DNA of 64,000 nucleotides from DATARN01 sp963851105 (GCA_963851105.1 CAWKNP010000002.1:620001-684000); one strand, 5' to 3'; counted from the first letter of the stretch, positions 37,213 to 47,422 are shown. Notes: generated by a model from the sequence alone, not told the origin. Numbers and translations: made by a program.

Positions 37213-37721
37213 ATGGTGATGCTGACGCTATGTGGCGCCGTCACGGCCTGCACAGCCAACCATCAGCGGATGGTGCCGTGGTCCGAGGTCGCCGCCGCAC
37301 GTATGAGACCGGGATGGCCCACCACCGCCCCCGGCTGTGGCGCCAACGATGTCAGGCTCTCCTTCCGAGAAGAAAACGGGGCAACTGGGACCAATACTCT
37401 GTTCGTCGCCGCGACCAACATCTCGCGACACGCTGCCTCCTGAGCGGCTACCCGAAGGCCGTCGCCACCAGGCCCGCGGCATCCCAACCCACGCCCCTGA
37501 GGGGCGACGAGTTGTTCTACCTCTCCTACCTGTCCCCGGGCGACATGGCCCCCGGGGAGTCGTCGATGTTCACGATCGGCTCGACGACGAGTTGCGCACC
37601 GTACCCATACCAGACTGCGACGGGGATCATCCTGGAGAAGGCACGCAACGCGCCCCCCAAGGGGAACGGCGCGACCACGAAGCCGCACAGCGGCTTCGAC
37701 ATCCATTATCCCCACCGCTAA
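37213..37721 (+). pseudogene. DUF4232-like lipoprotein with a frameshift
   Basis: The first frame starts at ATG 37213 and reads a lipoprotein signal (MVMLTLCGAVTAC) and PGCGANDVRLSFREENGATGTNTLFVAATNIS, the DUF4232 N-terminal pattern. It stops at 37441-37443. The expected continuation CLLSGYPKAVATRPAAS...ISYLSPGDMA-like sequence is in the next frame and runs to 37721. A single-base change near 37435 would restore one frame of about 169 residues. This may be a real pseudogene or a sequencing error. Confidence 0.6.
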
Positions 37722-38066
37722 TGCCCGGACCGTCAAGGCTTCCCTACCGGCGGCCTCCGGCCGGCCTTGATCGCCCTACTTTGTCGCGCCCAGAAAATGG
37801 AACCCCCCGCCCCTGCGGGGCGCAAACGAGCCGGAAAAAAGACCTCCGCATTCTTGACATCGAGCGCTCCTCGATAGATGACAACCCACATCGCACTGCG
37901 GCGGCCGTCCAGGCGCCCGCGTGTAGCGCGGTGATGTTGGCGCCGGACCCTACCTGTCGGGTGGTGCCACGTTCCTTAACGGCACCCCATGTTTTGCCCG
38001 TCCGTGCAATGGAGATGCTGTTGAGGTTCCCCGCGGGGAAGGCGCCGAACAGGAGGAGTCAGGCCG
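37722..38066. other. Gene-poor leader interval before the aldo/keto reductase
   Basis: No gene is supported. A small hairpin GCCCC-TGC-GGGGC at 37809-37821 may terminate the preceding broken gene. Confidence 0.35.
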
Positions 38067-39101
38067 GTGGAGTATCGAACACTCGGAAACAGTGGCTGTG
38101 CCGTTTCGACCTTCGCCCTCGGCACCATGACCTTCGGGGCAGAAACCGATGAAAGCGCTGCTCACGAGCAGCTCGATCGTTTCGTCGACGCGGGCGGGAC
38201 ATTCGTGGACACGGCCGACGTGTACGGCGGCGGGTCATCCGAAGAGATCATCGGACGGTGGCTGCGAAAGGTACCGACCTCGGTGAGGGAACGGATCGTG
38301 CTCGCGACCAAGGGCCGCTTCCCCACCACGGCGCATCCAAATGGGGGCGGATTGTCGCGCCGCCATCTCTCGGAGGCGCTGGACGCGTCCCTGGGCCGGC
38401 TCCAGAGCGATGTCATCGACCTCTACCAGGCCCACGCCTGGGATCCATGGACTCCGATCGACGAGACGTTGCGGTTCTATGAGGATGCAGTCCGGACGGG
38501 CAAGGTGCGCTACATCGGTTTCTCCAACTTCACCGGGTGGCAGGTCCAGAAGGCGGTGGATACCTCCGACCGGCTGGGTGTGACCCGGCCGGTCACCCTC
38601 CAGCCCCAGTACAACCTGCTCGTTCGCGAGGTCGAGTGGGAGATCATCCCGGCGTGCCAGTCCACCGGTCTCGGGGTGCTGCCGTGGAGCCCGCTCGGGG
38701 GCGGCTGGCTCACCGGCAAATATCGGCGGGATGAGCACCCGACGGGCGCCACCCGCCTGGGTGAAAACCCCGAACGAGGGGTCGAAGCGTACGAGCGGCG
38801 GCGGCGGGTGGAGCGGACGTGGGAGGTCGTGGACTGCGCGGCCCGCATCGCCGAGCGCCGGGGTACCTCCATGGCTCAGGTCGCCCTGGCCTGGTTGGTC
38901 GCCCGCCCCGCCGTCACATCCGTTATCCTCGGGGCCCGAACGGTGGCGCAACTCGAGGACAACCTTGGGGCCGTCGGGGTGCTGCTCGACGCCGAGGAAG
39001 TGGCGGAGCTCGACGAAAAGAGCGATCCCGCGCCCGCCGACTATCCCTACGGTGGTCCGGCCGTCGAACAGCGCGACCGAGTCCTTGGGGGCGGCCGTTG
39101 A
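38067..39101 (+). CDS. Aldo/keto reductase
   Basis: The 344-residue protein starts at GTG 38067, downstream of AGGAGGAG. MEYRTLGNSGCAVSTFALGTMTFG and DAGGTFVDTADVYGGGSSEEIIGRWL carry the catalytic Asp and Tyr. HAWDPWTPIDETL and YIGFSNFTGWQ follow, and SVILGARTVAQLEDNLGA is the NADPH-binding end. It is an NADPH-dependent oxidoreductase of the YajO/YhdN-type group; substrate unknown. It is a single gene. Confidence 0.93.
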   Translation: MEYRTLGNSGCAVSTFALGTMTFGAETDESAAHEQLDRFVDAGGTFVDTADVYGGGSSEEIIGRWLRKVPTSVRERIVLATKGRFPTTAHPNGGGLSRRHLSEALDASLGRLQSDVIDLYQAHAWDPWTPIDETLRFYEDAVRTGKVRYIGFSNFTGWQVQKAVDTSDRLGVTRPVTLQPQYNLLVREVEWEIIPACQSTGLGVLPWSPLGGGWLTGKYRRDEHPTGATRLGENPERGVEAYERRRRVERTWEVVDCAARIAERRGTSMAQVALAWLVARPAVTSVILGARTVAQLEDNLGAVGVLLDAEEVAELDEKSDPAPADYPYGGPAVEQRDRVLGGGR

Positions 39102-39618
39102 CCATGGCCGGCCGTGCCGCGGCTACACAGCAGCACAATCACCACCCGCTGGACCGCGAGGGGCGTCGCCGAGGCGGAACGGAGGCGCACAATCCCGTCG
39201 TTCTGGGTGGATCCGGCGCCAGGGACCGAGCGGCTCCGACCGTTCAGATGGGTGTTCTGGATCAGATCTACTTGTATTCAAGAGACAAGTAATGACTTTT
39301 CGAGGAGACGGAAAGGAGTGCAGTCTGACAGGCGGTGTACGGTCAGTACGAACGGGGTCCCCCGGCTTCTTGGGGACGCAGCGCCGTTCCGGCGACCCGG
39401 CAGCGTAACGTCCCGAACTGAAGGGAAAGCCACCCTTCGGCAGGACGATTAACAGAGTGTCGGCAACTGCCACCGCGCCCGCGTGGCCGACCCCGGTACG
39501 GCGCCCCGGCCAGGACGAGTGTGGGCCAAACTGCACCGTCGCACGCCGACTGGGAAGAACCCCGACGCCTGTGGCGTTCTATTTACGTTGACTCGAGAAA
39601 GATGGGAGAGAACCTGGG
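39102..39618. other. Gene-poor interval
   Basis: No gene could be supported. A weak inverted repeat CTTGT...ACAAG lies near 39274-39292. Confidence 0.4.
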
Positions 39619-40074
39619 TTGCAGTGCCGGAACTGTGGTGACGTGGTCGCACGCGATCGGGCGGCGCTCGGCTACGACTATTGCCTGAAGGAGGAATGTC
39701 AGCAGCGGTGCATGAAGCGTGTCCGGCTGGCCGCCGTCGCCGTCAACAAGGCGGCGGACTACTACACCAGCGCTGATGAAGTGGTGCGGCCGGTGGAGAC
39801 CCCGTCCGCAGCCATCGACGCCGACAGTGAGGGCGATCCGCGTTTGCCGAGGCCGCCCCGCCGGGCGCCCAAGAAGCTCCCGACCACGCTGCAACGCCTT
39901 CGGGAGCACGAGGCGGTGCTGGACGCCGCCCTGCAGCAGAGTTACGAGCGCTTCTGCCGGGGCGAGACCACGGCCGCGGCCATGGACCGGGAGCGCCAGG
40001 ACCTCATCGGGGCGTTCAACCAGCGAGTCAGGAACGAGAACATCAGGTACCGCTCGCTGCTGCGAGATCGCTAA
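39619..40074 (+). CDS. Zinc-ribbon-like hypothetical protein
   Basis: The 151-residue protein starts at TTG 39619 (GGGAG upstream) with QCRNCGDVVARDRAALGYDYCLKEECQQRC, a cysteine arrangement suggesting a small zinc-binding domain. It continues with a charged helical C-terminus (LQRLREHEAVLDAALQQSYERF; MDRERQDLIGAFNQRVRNENIRY). No family was recognised. The non-ATG start is uncertain. Confidence 0.6.
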   Translation: MQCRNCGDVVARDRAALGYDYCLKEECQQRCMKRVRLAAVAVNKAADYYTSADEVVRPVETPSAAIDADSEGDPRLPRPPRRAPKKLPTTLQRLREHEAVLDAALQQSYERFCRGETTAAAMDRERQDLIGAFNQRVRNENIRYRSLLRDR

Positions 40075-40079
40075 CCTCG

Positions 40080-40660
40080 CCGGCCGCCAGGGAACGGGCG
40101 TCGCCGTCGGCCCCCTCTTGGCGTGGCGTGGCACCCGTACCAGGACCGGGGGTTTCATCAGCGCCGGAGGGGGCGCCAGCAGCCGCTGCACCTCCCGCAT
40201 GGCGCCGGCCACCTTCGGGTCGTGCTGCGACGCGATTCTCGCCGGCTGAGGTACCGGTTCAGGCGGTCGACCATGGGCGGCTTGGCCCCGTAGTCTCTGC
40301 GAAGCAGAAGTCCCCGCCCGCGGCGATGGCCCATGGGCGGGCGCGATTCCCCGCGGCTGGCGCGCGTGTTCTGCCGGGCCGCGGCCAAGGTCGTCACCTC
40401 GAGGTGACCGAGGCAGCGACCGAGGGCCACCCCTTGCTGCGCCGCCGAGATCATGGCTTGGCCGTAGGCCGGGTTGAAGCTGCAGATGGAGTCGCCGATG
40501 GCCACGAACCCGGCCGGATGGCGCCGCAGCCTGTCGAAATGGCGCCACTGGTCCGTCGCCATGCGCTGGGTGGACACGGGGCTGCACGGCTCCTCGTCGG
40601 CGATGATGTCGGCCTTGGGCACCCCGGCATTCGTCGGCGCAGGCCGCGCCGAGGGACCAT
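40080..40660 (-). pseudogene. FAD-dependent oxidoreductase, C-terminal remnant
   Basis: The stretch RHPAGFVAIGDSICSFNPAYGQAMISAAQQGVALGRCL is the FAD-binding GD motif of aromatic-ring hydroxylase-like monooxygenases. The remainder is scattered over several frames (PWAIAAGGDFCFAETTG; PPMVDRLNRYLSR; ASQHDPKVAGAMREVQRLLAPP). The N-terminal dinucleotide-binding fold is missing. It is truncated and frameshifted. Confidence 0.65.
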
Positions 40661-40770
40661 TTTGTATCAGGGTTCTAACTCCGATCCCGCAACTCCGGTC
40701 ATTTGTTCTCGGGGTGGACGATGAATCGGACCGCTTCCGATGCGTCTTTACCAGCGTCGTCGCCTCGAGT

Positions 40771-41481
40771 TCAACGGCTCGGCCGTCGAGCCGAATCCTC
40801 AGGCTCCAAGGAAGTTGGTTCGACGGCGGGATCGGCTATCTCCAGGTCCTCGCGGTAGAGCTCGTAGGCGTCCTGATACTCCATGACCCGGGCGACCTCA
40901 CGGATCAGGTCCTCGGGGTATCCGGCCCGGCGCAACAGGTGGAAACCCAGCTCCATCCCGGAGGCGATGCCGCCCGCGGTGATGATCCGCCCGGCGTCGA
41001 CCACCCGGGCCCGGCTGATCAGGCAGGTGGGCGCGATGTCGGCCAGCCGGTCGATCGGTACCTTGCCCGGTGGTTTGGCCTCCACCCGGTCGGGTTCCTT
41101 GCGGCTCGTGGCCCGTAGCCCGTCGAGCAGCCCCATCTTGGCGTAGACCCAGGAGCCGGTGCAGACACTGGTCAACAGCGTTTCCTCGGGCTGGCTGCGG
41201 ACGAACTCGTGGAGGCGACCGTTGCGGATCTCCTGTCGCGTCCCGAATCCACCGGGAATCACAAATGCGTCCATGGCCGGCCGGTCGGAGAACGAATAGT
41301 TGGGCAGCACCGTGAATCCCGCCTGGGCCTGTACCGGACGCATCGCATCGGCGATCAGGAACGCCTCGAGTTCGGGATCGAAACGCCGCGCCACTGAGAA
41401 CACCCCGTGGGGCGCCGCGAAGTCGAGGATCTCGACGTCCTTGAACACATAGATGCCGACTCTGAAACCGCTGACTGCCAT
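40771..41481 (-). CDS. DJ-1/PfpI (GATase1-like) protein
   Basis: The 236-residue protein starts at ATG 41481 behind GGAGG. FRVGIYVFKDVEILDFAAPHGVFSVA is the N-terminal strand pattern of the family, and LLTSVCTGSWVYAKMGLLDGLRAT contains the nucleophile-elbow cysteine. ITAGGIASGMELGFHLL is the conserved distal part, as in isonitrile hydratase-like and GlxA N-terminal domains. No HTH domain follows, so it is an enzyme or a stress protein rather than an AraC-type regulator. Confidence 0.87.
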   Translation of the reverse strand: MAVSGFRVGIYVFKDVEILDFAAPHGVFSVARRFDPELEAFLIADAMRPVQAQAGFTVLPNYSFSDRPAMDAFVIPGGFGTRQEIRNGRLHEFVRSQPEETLLTSVCTGSWVYAKMGLLDGLRATSRKEPDRVEAKPPGKVPIDRLADIAPTCLISRARVVDAGRIITAGGIASGMELGFHLLRRAGYPEDLIREVARVMEYQDAYELYREDLEIADPAVEPTSLEPEDSARRPSR

Positions 41482-41751
41482 GCCACCTCCTCTGGTCCGA
41501 CCAACAGACTGATGTGTCCCTGTCTCCGCGAACTTAGGCCGTAGACCATCGCAGTACGTCTGTCGGAGCAACGGTCGTACAATGGTGGCACTCGGCGTTG
41601 TCAGCCTTTCGTACCTGGATCGTGACCACCTCGTGGAAGGCTCGATGTCGGTTCCCGAGGCCCATGCCGATCGGTTCCCACTCAGCTCAGTCCGCTTCTG
41701 CGCGTCTCACCCGTCTCGAGCGCCTTCCTGACCAGCCTCGGTCTCACCAGG

Positions 41752-42237
41752 TTACGGGCTGTGAAACGCTTTACGTGTAACCGGCATGAGCAAGACAACC
41801 AGCAAGGCGACGACCATCACCGCGATGAACACCGAACTCATGGCGGCCATCCCGCTCGCGTCTGTATGGTCGTTCGCCCCGGGGGACACATGAGCCACCG
41901 ACAAGATGAGGACAGCGAGGCCGGCGCACAGTTCCACCAGGCTGGCCCACCACGCCCAAGGGCGCCTCTTCCAAAGACCAAGTGTCGTCAGAACAGCGAC
42001 TGCGCCGACCGCGGCTAGCACGATGGCGGAGGGCAGTGGGTGGTTTTCGATCACGCCACGGCCCGTGTGGGGTCCCTTCGCCACAGAGATGACGGCAGCT
42101 AGGAAGAGAAGTGATGCGACTCCGGCGGCCAGGGCCATGACCACGGTCAGCAGGTTGGCAGCAGCTTGTCCCGGTCCACTTGGTCTCGGTGGTGGGGGAG
42201 CAGGAACCCGAGGAAGCACAAATCCAGGGTCGCACAC
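41752..42237 (-). CDS. Four-helix membrane protein, hypothetical
   Basis: The 161-residue protein starts at GTG 42237 (GGAAGG upstream) with a Pro-rich lead VCDPGFVLPRVPAPPPPRP. Four hydrophobic segments follow (LLTVVMALAAGVASLLFLAAVISVA; AIVLAAVGAVAVLTTLGLW; WWASLVELCAGLAVLILSV; SSVFIAVMVVALLVVLLMP). No family assigned. Confidence 0.65.
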   Translation of the reverse strand: MCDPGFVLPRVPAPPPPRPSGPGQAAANLLTVVMALAAGVASLLFLAAVISVAKGPHTGRGVIENHPLPSAIVLAAVGAVAVLTTLGLWKRRPWAWWASLVELCAGLAVLILSVAHVSPGANDHTDASGMAAMSSVFIAVMVVALLVVLLMPVTRKAFHSP

Positions 42238-42840
42238 GAATCCTTCCGAGGGATCATCGCCGGAACCCTGACCACAAAGAAATCGCTCCGGATCCGTCGA
42301 TCTGCCCGGCTGACGACGCCTACGAGCCGGGTGCCCGGCCACCCCATGGGTCCTTCTGCGCTCCGCAATACTACCGTCGTGTGCGGGGCATTCTGGAAGC
42401 ATGGCCGATCGAGTGCAGGTATACCGCCGCAAGAACCAGCGCCTAGCCGGTTGGAGGGCGGCGGGTTAGAGACCAGACGAGCGGGATCCCGTGAGCTCGG
42501 ACGAGCCCGCGGCAATAGCGCACGGAGACCGTCGATCCGTCCGATCGGCCGGCGTCCTGAGGTCGTCAACGAGGCCGCACAGATTAGTCGTTCTGTCTGC
42601 TCCAGGACGGGTGAGGCCAAGGCTTAACCATCCTCGTGGTTCGGAGTTCTGCAAGGACCCGTCCCTCGTGACCTCGCTCGACCTCCTCTCTACGCAATCG
42701 CCCGCGACCCGCCACTGGGCGATGAGGAGGCCGCACTCATCGAGGAAATGGCCGCCCTTCTGCTCGACGCTGCGCAGGGACGCTGAGCAAGGACGGGGTG
42801 GGGAATCAGAGTTCCTTACCGTCAGCGGTAGCGTGAGGGA
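42238..42840. other. Gene-poor interval with possible remnants
   Basis: A short frame near 42401 (MADRVQVYRRKNQRLAGWR) vaguely resembles the DUF1508/YegP start, and 42674-42786 reads a coding-like tail (LYAIARDPPLGDEEAALIEEM). Neither is complete enough to call a gene. Confidence 0.3.
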
Positions 42841-43590
42841 ATGAAGAAATCGCGTCGCATTGTTACGAGTCCTGATGACGACTGTCCGCCGATCGCGGCT
42901 CCCACGACGGCCGGAAAGACGGCGGACATCTTCTTGAGCGCCTGTGAACAGATTGGAGCCGACTCTCGTCTCAGCGATTTCAAATGGCTGAAATCAAAGC
43001 GAGAACTTACACGGTCGCACGAAGGCCTATCTCACAACATCTGTTTCCAAACGAGCCGCCTTAATGAGATCGGCCGATCAGTGACGATGTGGGTCGTTAT
43101 CAATATCCGATCGAGGGAGCTGGAAGGGTGGCGGCGGGAAGCGGGGCGCCCAACTCCCCACAACGACTTCGTGGCGGGGTGCGACCTAAGCTATCTGACC
43201 GGGGCACGATCGATTCAGGAATGGAACCTCTGGGGGGACGGGTTCCTACCAAGCGTGCGAGAAGTGAGACACCTTCTAGGTACAGTAGCGTTGCCGTTCC
43301 TCGACGCGTTCGGTTCTGATCCCTCGAAAATGTTCGCATTGACCGAGTGGCAGATCAGTCACGCCTTTGTGACAAATCCGTCCGCTATGTTCGAACGGCT
43401 CGTCCAACAGAGTCGTCTCGACCTTGTCGCTCCCTCCGTTCACCTGCTTCCCCTGAACATGCAGAAAATGCTACGGCGCGGATACGAAGCGCGCGCTGCC
43501 GAGGGCAGCTCGATCGCCCGATTTGGGTCCGGATTCGGCGCTGCGATCTTCGAACTCGATCTCAGTCATCTCCTTGAGTGGGATAAATAG
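42841..43590 (+). CDS. DUF4304-like hypothetical protein
   Basis: The 249-residue protein starts MKKSRRIVTSPDDDCPP and includes DFKWLKSKRELTRSHEGLSHNICFQTSRLN, reminiscent of the DUF4304 pattern (a dysfunctional-looking basic motif followed by strands WVVINIRSRELEGWRRE). Base composition is lower in GC than its neighbours, which suggests recent acquisition. Function unknown. Confidence 0.6.
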   Translation: MKKSRRIVTSPDDDCPPIAAPTTAGKTADIFLSACEQIGADSRLSDFKWLKSKRELTRSHEGLSHNICFQTSRLNEIGRSVTMWVVINIRSRELEGWRREAGRPTPHNDFVAGCDLSYLTGARSIQEWNLWGDGFLPSVREVRHLLGTVALPFLDAFGSDPSKMFALTEWQISHAFVTNPSAMFERLVQQSRLDLVAPSVHLLPLNMQKMLRRGYEARAAEGSSIARFGSGFGAAIFELDLSHLLEWDK

Positions 43591-43909
43591 ATGACTAGAC
43601 GTGCGTCGCTCCAGTATGGCTGAAACCTCAGGTGGCATTAGCATCCTGCGGCCAACGCGCACACATCGACGGCCTTACTGAAGGAAAGACGGTCCTGAAC
43701 ACCGCTCCGAATCGGCGGTGTGGCAGCCCTCTCACCAGGAGGTGCCGGTTCGACGCTCGGAGTACACCCTCACCGTGCACGATGAGCTGCCAAGCCGGGG
43801 TGGGGCGCACAATCCCGTCGATTCGGGCGGCTCGAGGTGGCGTTTGGAACCGGGGACTCCACGCTCAGTCCGACGTATGGCCGAGTGATCTGAAGAACGA
43901 GGGTCTACG
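43591..43909. other. Gene-poor interval
   Basis: No gene or regulatory element could be supported. Confidence 0.35.
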
Positions 43910-44488
43910 ATGGAAGGTCCAGCGGGAACCGGCAGTTCGACACAGGACGAGCGAGAACAGGACACGTCGATGGAGGTAGGCGACAACTCAAGCACGATCG
44001 TTCCACACCCAAGAGGTGCTGCGGTAATCGGGCGATTTGCTGTTGGCGTAGCCCCCTTCGCCGGCGCCGCCGTTCTGATCTATCTGACTGGACGGAGCCT
44101 GCTTCATTTCACAGCCTCCGTATTGATTGCACTGTTCGCGGTTCTTCTTTTTGTTCTGAGCGTGGCACGGACCGTTGACCGTCGCCCTCAGGCAGTGCTT
44201 CGCCTGAATGGAATCGAGTTGCGGAAATACTGGTATTCGGCCCTGGAGTTCCGCGAGTGGGGTACGATCAGGGCCGTCTCTGACATAAGGACGCCCACCG
44301 GCTTTTCCTATAGGGGAGAGCGCCTGGGGCCTGGTCGATGGCAGGACCGCTGGGCATCCTTCTTGATGATGCACTTCTTTGTTATCACGACGGGCAGAGG
44401 AGAAACGTTTCGACTCTACGATCCGGGCCCTTCCTTCGAGTTGAGTACCGTTCGAAAGATGGTCCTCGAGAGAGCGACGCAAACTTGA
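43910..44488 (+). CDS. Membrane protein with PH-like domain, hypothetical
   Basis: The 192-residue protein has two hydrophobic segments (GRFAVGVAPFAGAAVLIYLTG; LLHFTASVLIALFAVLLFVLSVA). A soluble region follows (AVLRLNGIELRKYWYSALEFREWGTIRAVSDIRTP; FFVITTGRGETFRLYDPG), like the small membrane PH-domain proteins of Gram-positive bacteria. An internal ATG at 43970 is an alternative start. Confidence 0.6.
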   Translation: MEGPAGTGSSTQDEREQDTSMEVGDNSSTIVPHPRGAAVIGRFAVGVAPFAGAAVLIYLTGRSLLHFTASVLIALFAVLLFVLSVARTVDRRPQAVLRLNGIELRKYWYSALEFREWGTIRAVSDIRTPTGFSYRGERLGPGRWQDRWASFLMMHFFVITTGRGETFRLYDPGPSFELSTVRKMVLERATQT

Positions 44489-44891
44489 GGATCGACTTGT
44501 GTCAAGCGCTCTCATTGTTCTAAGAAACAACCCAATCGTTTGAGGCGGACGCGCGGACACACACAACAGAATGACGCGAGGGCCGCGGGCTGAAAACCGC
44601 GGGCAATAGCGCCATACTCGGCGGTCAGGATCGAAGCTGGGTTCACACGTACCCGTGCGGGACCCCGGCGGGACGGCGCCCATTACCGTCGATCGGTATC
44701 TCGGTCGCGGCTGAGGCTGGATTGGCTGGAGCCGAGCAGATCGTTCGATATGCCTGGTTGCCAGGAGCGGCGCCTGGATGATGTTGCGGCTGCCGATGGA
44801 TCGCTCTGGCGCGCTTGAGAAAGTTCGCATTCCGGTCCCTCGGGCCATGAAGACGGATCACCTAGCCGGCGATCAGGGGCGGTGCGAGACA
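44489..44891. other. Gene-poor interval
   Basis: No supported gene. The upstream in-frame extension of the acetyltransferase remnant begins here but has no domain character. Confidence 0.35.
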
Positions 44892-45371
44892 ATGAACGTC
44901 GCGGCGTTAGAGGATACCGAATCCGTCGGTGAGAATCTGCGCGTGCAGATTCGAGAGCTGACCGCCCAGGATCGAGACGCCGTCGTCGCCCTCTGGCACG
45001 AAGCGGCCCTGACGCGGCCCTGGAACGACCCGGTGGGCGACTCGAACGCGCTCTCCGCAATACCACATCCGCCGTGCTCGGTGCCTTCGACGGCGCCGAC
45101 CTCATCGCCGCTGTGATGGTCGGCCACGATGGCCACCGCGGATGGGTGTACTACCTGGCGGTGATCTCGACCCCGACGAAGGGCGGGACTTGGTCGTCGC
45201 ATGATGTGCGAAGCCGAAAGTTGGCTCCGGGAACAGGGCGCCGTGAAGGTGAACGTGATGATCCGTCAAGGGAATGCCGAGGTACTCGGCTTCTACGATC
45301 GGCTGGGCTATTCGGATGACGAAGTCGCGGTCCGTGTTCGCTGGCTTTTGACATGCGGTTTTACCGCTTAG
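44892..45371 (+). pseudogene. GNAT acetyltransferase with several frameshifts
   Basis: The acetyltransferase homology is intact only across three frames: VQIRELTAQDRDAVVALWHEAALTRPWNDPVGD, then NTTSAVLGAFDGADLIAAVMVGHDGHRGWVYYLAV, then MMCEAESWLREQGAVKVNVMIRQGNAEVLGFYDRLGYSDDEV. A one-base deletion near 45033 explains the first break; a later change near 45170 explains the second. The order and spacing match the YpeA/RimI-like fold. Confidence 0.75.
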
Positions 45372-45900
45372 CGGGCCAACGGAACGACCTCCAGGCCGCG
45401 CCCAGGCCGCCGTGAGGCCGCGACATTTTCACGCCACATGGCGTCGAGGCCCTGCGCCATGCGCTCGTCGAGGCCCTCGAACAGGTGCCCGTACCGGTCC
45501 AGGGTCACCATCACCGAGCTATGGCCATGCGTTCCTGGATCGCGCGGCTCTGCTCGGCCGGGAGCTTCACGCTCGTGCATTGAGACCGGGCGACGAGCCC
45601 CGAGTCGACGGCCGGCTTCATGATCTTGGCCAGGATCTGGCCCGCCTTGCGGACCGTCGCGGGCGAGAGGCGGCCGACGGACGTCTGAGCGGCGATCCAC
45701 GCTGTGACGTCGACCGTGGTCAGCCTTGCGAGCGGCACGGGACCGAACGCCGGGATGAGGTGCGTCCGCATCATCCCCCGGTCGTGAGCCAGCGTGGAGG
45801 GCCGGAGGTCCACGATTGTCGAGGCCCATCGCTTGGCCCACTCGGAGAAGGTCACCTGACCAAGGGTCGGAACAATCCACTCGCCTCTCGCCGTTGCGAC
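45368..45900 (-). pseudogene. Phage-type integrase with an internal deletion
   Basis: The N-terminal core-binding domain is present (MTFSEWAKRWASTIVDLRPSTLAHDRGMMRTHLIPAFGPVPLARLTTVDV). A short C-terminal end THGHSSVMVTLDRYGHLFEGLDERM is in another frame and contains the final His and the Tyr nucleophile. The catalytic region with Arg, Lys and HxxR is missing, and the two parts are joined by a frameshift. It cannot recombine DNA. Confidence 0.7.
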
Positions 45901-46169
45901 TCCCTTCGACTGCAGGCCGGCTGAGAAGCGCCCCCTCGTCTCTCAGGGTCTTGGTACCAGAGATCCCTCCCCGGATACCGGGGCCCTTTCTCGCGTTCAG
46001 GTGCGTGCACCGGCGCCGAGCACCGACCCGGTATCCACGTTTGGCCCCTGTTACGGGCCTCCCGTGGAGGCCGCCGCCCGCCTCCCTTCCGCTCGTTCGC
46101 CGCTCACGCTCTCCTCGGCCACCAGACTGGTTTCTCAGGGTTCCCGTTGCGCGGCGCTGTGGTCCTGGC

Positions 46170-46203
46170 GGCGGCAACGGGGCCGACCGGTCCCGTTGCC
46201 GCC
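46170..46203 (-). terminator. Hairpin behind the inverted-repeat gene A
   Basis: A 12-bp perfect stem GGCGGCAACGGG/CCCGTTGCCGCC with a 10-nt loop lies 25 bp beyond the stop codon of gene A. No T-run was seen. Confidence 0.55.
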
Positions 46204-46228
46204 GGAGGCAGCGTCTGAGGGGGTTGGC

Positions 46229-47275
46229 CTACGACGCTTCTATGGCCACGTCATCGATAACGAAGGAGGTCTGGAGAGACGAATCCTCGGTGCCAGTGAA
46301 CTTGAGGGTCACCGTCAAGCCTGCGAACTGGGACACGTCGAACGCTCGCAGCACATAACCGGGTGCCGCGTTGAGATTGGAGAATCTTGCGATCGTTGTG
46401 GAGTTGACGCTCACCGTGAGTTGGTCCAAGGCCGTCGTCGTAGTCGTCTCCGCCGTGTCGATGTGCAGCCAGAACGCCAACGAGATCTTGCAGCCGACAG
46501 GGATGACGACGGTTTGCGACACCGTGTCGGTGTGCGTCGTGCCATAGCCGGCGAGCCACGCAGCGCGAGTACCGGAGTGGGGAGCTTCTCCACCTGGCGC
46601 GGTCGTTTGGATCGTCCCGCGTGTCGCGGTCCACGGGAGGTCACCGGATTCGAAGCCAGGATTGATCAGCTTCTGTCCCGGCAGGAGGCACGTGCTCGTC
46701 GATGGGGGCGCCGCCGTTGTCGACGGCGTTCCCCAAACTTCCACCTCGTAGATTCGGGTCGCTGACGTCGCGCCCGCCGCCTGCGTCGGCTGATCGACGA
46801 GGAGCTGCACCTGGGAGACGTTGCCCACGCTGACCGTGTTGCTCGTCTGGTTTGCGGTGTTGCCGGTCACCGTGGCGACGGTGAGCGGCGTCGAACTTGA
46901 CGTCTGCACGACGCGCAGCCGGAACGCCCGGGTGTTGTAGGTAGCGCTCTCGCCGGCCACGCCGGCGTGCTTCACGACGATGTGGCTGACGGAGTAGCCA
47001 TATGCGCTGCCGCTGAGGTTGATCGTGAGCGTCGGCTGGCCGGTCGGGACACACCACTTGTCGGTGTAGATGTTGGAGCTGGCGCCGTCGACCGCTTTGT
47101 CCGGCCCAGAACCGGCCGTGCACGTTGGGGCGGTGACTCCCAACACTGTCGCTGTCGTCGCCGCGTGCAGCGCGACGTCGGTCTCCGTCGCCGCGTGGGC
47201 GACGCCGCCGACGGCCAGCGTCGCCGCCACGGTGGCCGATGAGACCCCGAGTTTCACCCATCGATACATGCGCAC
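46229..47275 (-). CDS. Secreted modular protein A (shared N-domain plus CBM-like C-domain)
   Basis: The 348-residue protein starts at GTG 47275 with AAAGGAGG 7 nt upstream and has a signal peptide ([28 protein letters not shown]). Residues about 30-186 resemble an F5/8-type C (discoidin) domain ([50 protein letters not shown]). They are almost identical to the protein encoded at 58232-59344. Residues about 200-348 form a carbohydrate-binding-like jelly roll ([48 protein letters not shown]). It is secreted and probably binds a surface or glycan. A triple heptamer site lies upstream. Confidence 0.83.
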   Translation of the reverse strand: MRMYRWVKLGVSSATVAATLAVGGVAHAATETDVALHAATTATVLGVTAPTCTAGSGPDKAVDGASSNIYTDKWCVPTGQPTLTINLSGSAYGYSVSHIVVKHAGVAGESATYNTRAFRLRVVQTSSSTPLTVATVTGNTANQTSNTVSVGNVSQVQLLVDQPTQAAGATSATRIYEVEVWGTPSTTAAPPSTSTCLLPGQKLINPGFESGDLPWTATRGTIQTTAPGGEAPHSGTRAAWLAGYGTTHTDTVSQTVVIPVGCKISLAFWLHIDTAETTTTTALDQLTVSVNSTTIARFSNLNAAPGYVLRAFDVSQFAGLTVTLKFTGTEDSSLQTSFVIDDVAIEAS

Positions 47276-47397
47276 TGGTTGCCCTCCTTTAGGCCACCCG
47301 CATCCGGACGACATTTGCTGTCGTCCCCGCGAGCATTCGCCCGACTCTTACTCGGGACGCTTGCGCCGTCCTTGCGTCGTCCTTGCGCGTCGACGAC
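46716..47397 (-). repeat. 682-bp inverted repeat, left copy
   Basis: This segment is the reverse complement of 58110-58791 with only a handful of differences, both copies being 682 bp. It covers the upstream heptamer array, the ribosome-binding site, the signal peptide and the first 186 codons of gene A. The identity ends abruptly after a shared TCGACAAC, where the two genes switch to unrelated C-termini. Confidence 0.9.
47360..47388 (-). promoter_or_regulatory. SARP-type heptamer triplet upstream of gene A
   Basis: On the minus strand GCGCAAG, ACGCAAG and GCGCAAG are spaced at exactly 11 bp (7+4), ending 9 bp before a TAAGAG -10-like element. This is the arrangement of SARP binding sites. 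Confidence 0.72.
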
Positions 47398-47422
47398 GCC
47401 TCGTGTGGAGGGCAGAGTTGCG

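Noticed and set aside
39184..43820. 17-bp exact repeat GGCGCACAATCCCGTCG at 39184-39200 and 43804-43820
   Set aside because: The flanks do not match and a 17-bp repeat could arise by chance or from shared codon bias in 64 kb; no gene or hairpin is attached.
45968..45990. Hairpin CCCCGG-ATA-CCGGGG with a short T-rich tail
   Set aside because: It could be a terminator, but no intact gene ends next to it.
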